Shown here piece after piece: positions 50,037 through 50,488 of a stretch of 50,488 nt of DNA. The notes beneath the pieces were generated by a model that was not told the origin of the DNA, searched no databases, and saw only the letters and a list, made by a program, of their open reading frames with translations. Source of the DNA: Lachnospiraceae bacterium. Its GTDB lineage: Bacteria > Bacillota > Clostridia > Lachnospirales > Lachnospiraceae. Position 1 is the first letter of the stretch, and the number at the start of each line of letters is the position of its first letter. The DNA lies in NCBI GenBank assembly GCA_021205755.1, contig JAJPWX010000084.1, positions 1 through 50,488 of the forward strand, in the 5' to 3' direction. A program made the translations under genes and the position numbers.

Positions 50037-50488
50037 CCAGTTTGCAGTGTACCAGGTGAAAGAAGAGCCGGCATACCGGGAAATCCAGTTCATCCCCTAT
50101 GAGAAACTGATGCAAAAAAATATACGTATCAGTTCCGACTCATACGTCCAGACTTATATTTCACGTATGCTTCCGGGGGAAGACGTAGAACAGGTTCATG
50201 AAAGGCTTAAGAAGAAGCTTCCCAAGACCTTCCATGGCCATTCTATCAGCACCAGCGATGTATATGTCCTGAACCGGAATGGTGTGATCTCATCTTTTTA
50301 TGTGGATAAAGACCGGCTTGTTCCGATTAGCGGTTTCATCTGTTTGAATACAGTTGATGCGAAAATTTCCATTGATACCGCTGGTTATAAGATAGAAGGG
50401 AAGGGTGGAACCTGGGTCTCCTGCGAGGAACTGCTAGTGGAAGGCAGAAGATTCTACCTGATGCAGAGTGAGCGATATGGAAGTTCTG
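50026..50488 (+). CDS. YodL-domain protein, 3' partial
   Basis: Starts MEINQFAVYQVKEEPAYREI inside the TTRAP stop and runs off the window after 154 codons. The YodL core is LPKTFHGHSISTSDVYVLNRNGVISSFYVD, followed by RLVPISGFIC. The same core appears inside the ArdC-like protein upstream. YodL and DUF4316 proteins lie at this place in Tn1549-type elements; function unknown. Confidence 0.8.
   Translation, partial: MEINQFAVYQVKEEPAYREIQFIPYEKLMQKNIRISSDSYVQTYISRMLPGEDVEQVHERLKKKLPKTFHGHSISTSDVYVLNRNGVISSFYVDKDRLVPISGFICLNTVDAKISIDTAGYKIEGKGGTWVSCEELLVEGRRFYLMQSERYGSS

Overview
The window looks like a low-GC Gram-positive of the Lachnospiraceae/Clostridia kind. It holds the left part of a large Tn1549/CTn-type integrative and conjugative element (ICE) next to a short stretch of chromosome. 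The taxonomic call rests on the gene families present (Maff2, PrgI, PcfB, DUF4315, DUF4366, TTRAP, YodL), their order, the strong AGGAGG-type ribosome sites, and a sortase-anchored adhesin with an SPQTG motif. No tRNA, rRNA, CRISPR array, relaxase or integrase is visible. Relaxase and integrase are expected beyond the right edge.

Region 1 (1-2250) appears chromosomal: a partial MaoC-type dehydratase, a short-chain dehydrogenase and a frameshifted membrane acyltransferase, probably from a polysaccharide or acyl-modification cluster. A 21-codon fragment at 2185-2250 may mark where the element interrupted the next gene. Region 2 (2407-7765) is regulatory: an XRE-type regulator on the minus strand, a probable minus-strand non-coding RNA with its own promoter and terminator, a second HTH protein, two sigma-region-4-like proteins and a small Cys-containing protein. 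Terminator-like hairpins sit in front of several of these genes. Region 3 (7771-15850) is a 2594-residue cell-wall adhesin with nine CnaB repeats, preceded by a possible 51-residue translation-coupled peptide.

Region 4 (15885-16105) is a type I toxin-antitoxin locus: a 29-residue holin-like toxin on the minus strand and a convergent antitoxin RNA on the plus strand. Region 5 (16352-18721) carries a small membrane protein, a RepA_N replication initiator with three 23-bp-spaced iterons inside its gene, an AntA/KilAC antirepressor and PcfB. Region 6 (18718-31995) is the type IV secretion module: VirD4/PcfC coupling protein, Maff2, VirB6-like protein, PrgI, VirB4 ATPase, a 3D plus NlpC/P60 wall hydrolase, DUF4315 and DUF4366. 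A type III toxin-antitoxin pair (ToxN/AbiQ-like toxin with a repeat RNA) is inserted in it on the opposite strand.

Region 7 (32030-50488) holds DNA-processing and establishment genes: topoisomerase III, DUF5688, a roughly 3030-residue methylase-helicase polyvalent protein split by a +1 frameshift, an XF1762-like protein, an ArdC-like antirestriction polyprotein, TTRAP and a YodL-domain protein running off the edge. A complete tnpV-like gene lies out of frame inside the methylase-helicase gene. Three large proteins here end in a similar basic SVL-x-x-L tail, which may be a secretion signal for co-transfer into the recipient. The three maintenance layers (autonomous replication, type I TA, type III TA) fit an ICE that persists as a replicating circle. 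Repeated hairpin terminators inside the transfer operon suggest control by antitermination.
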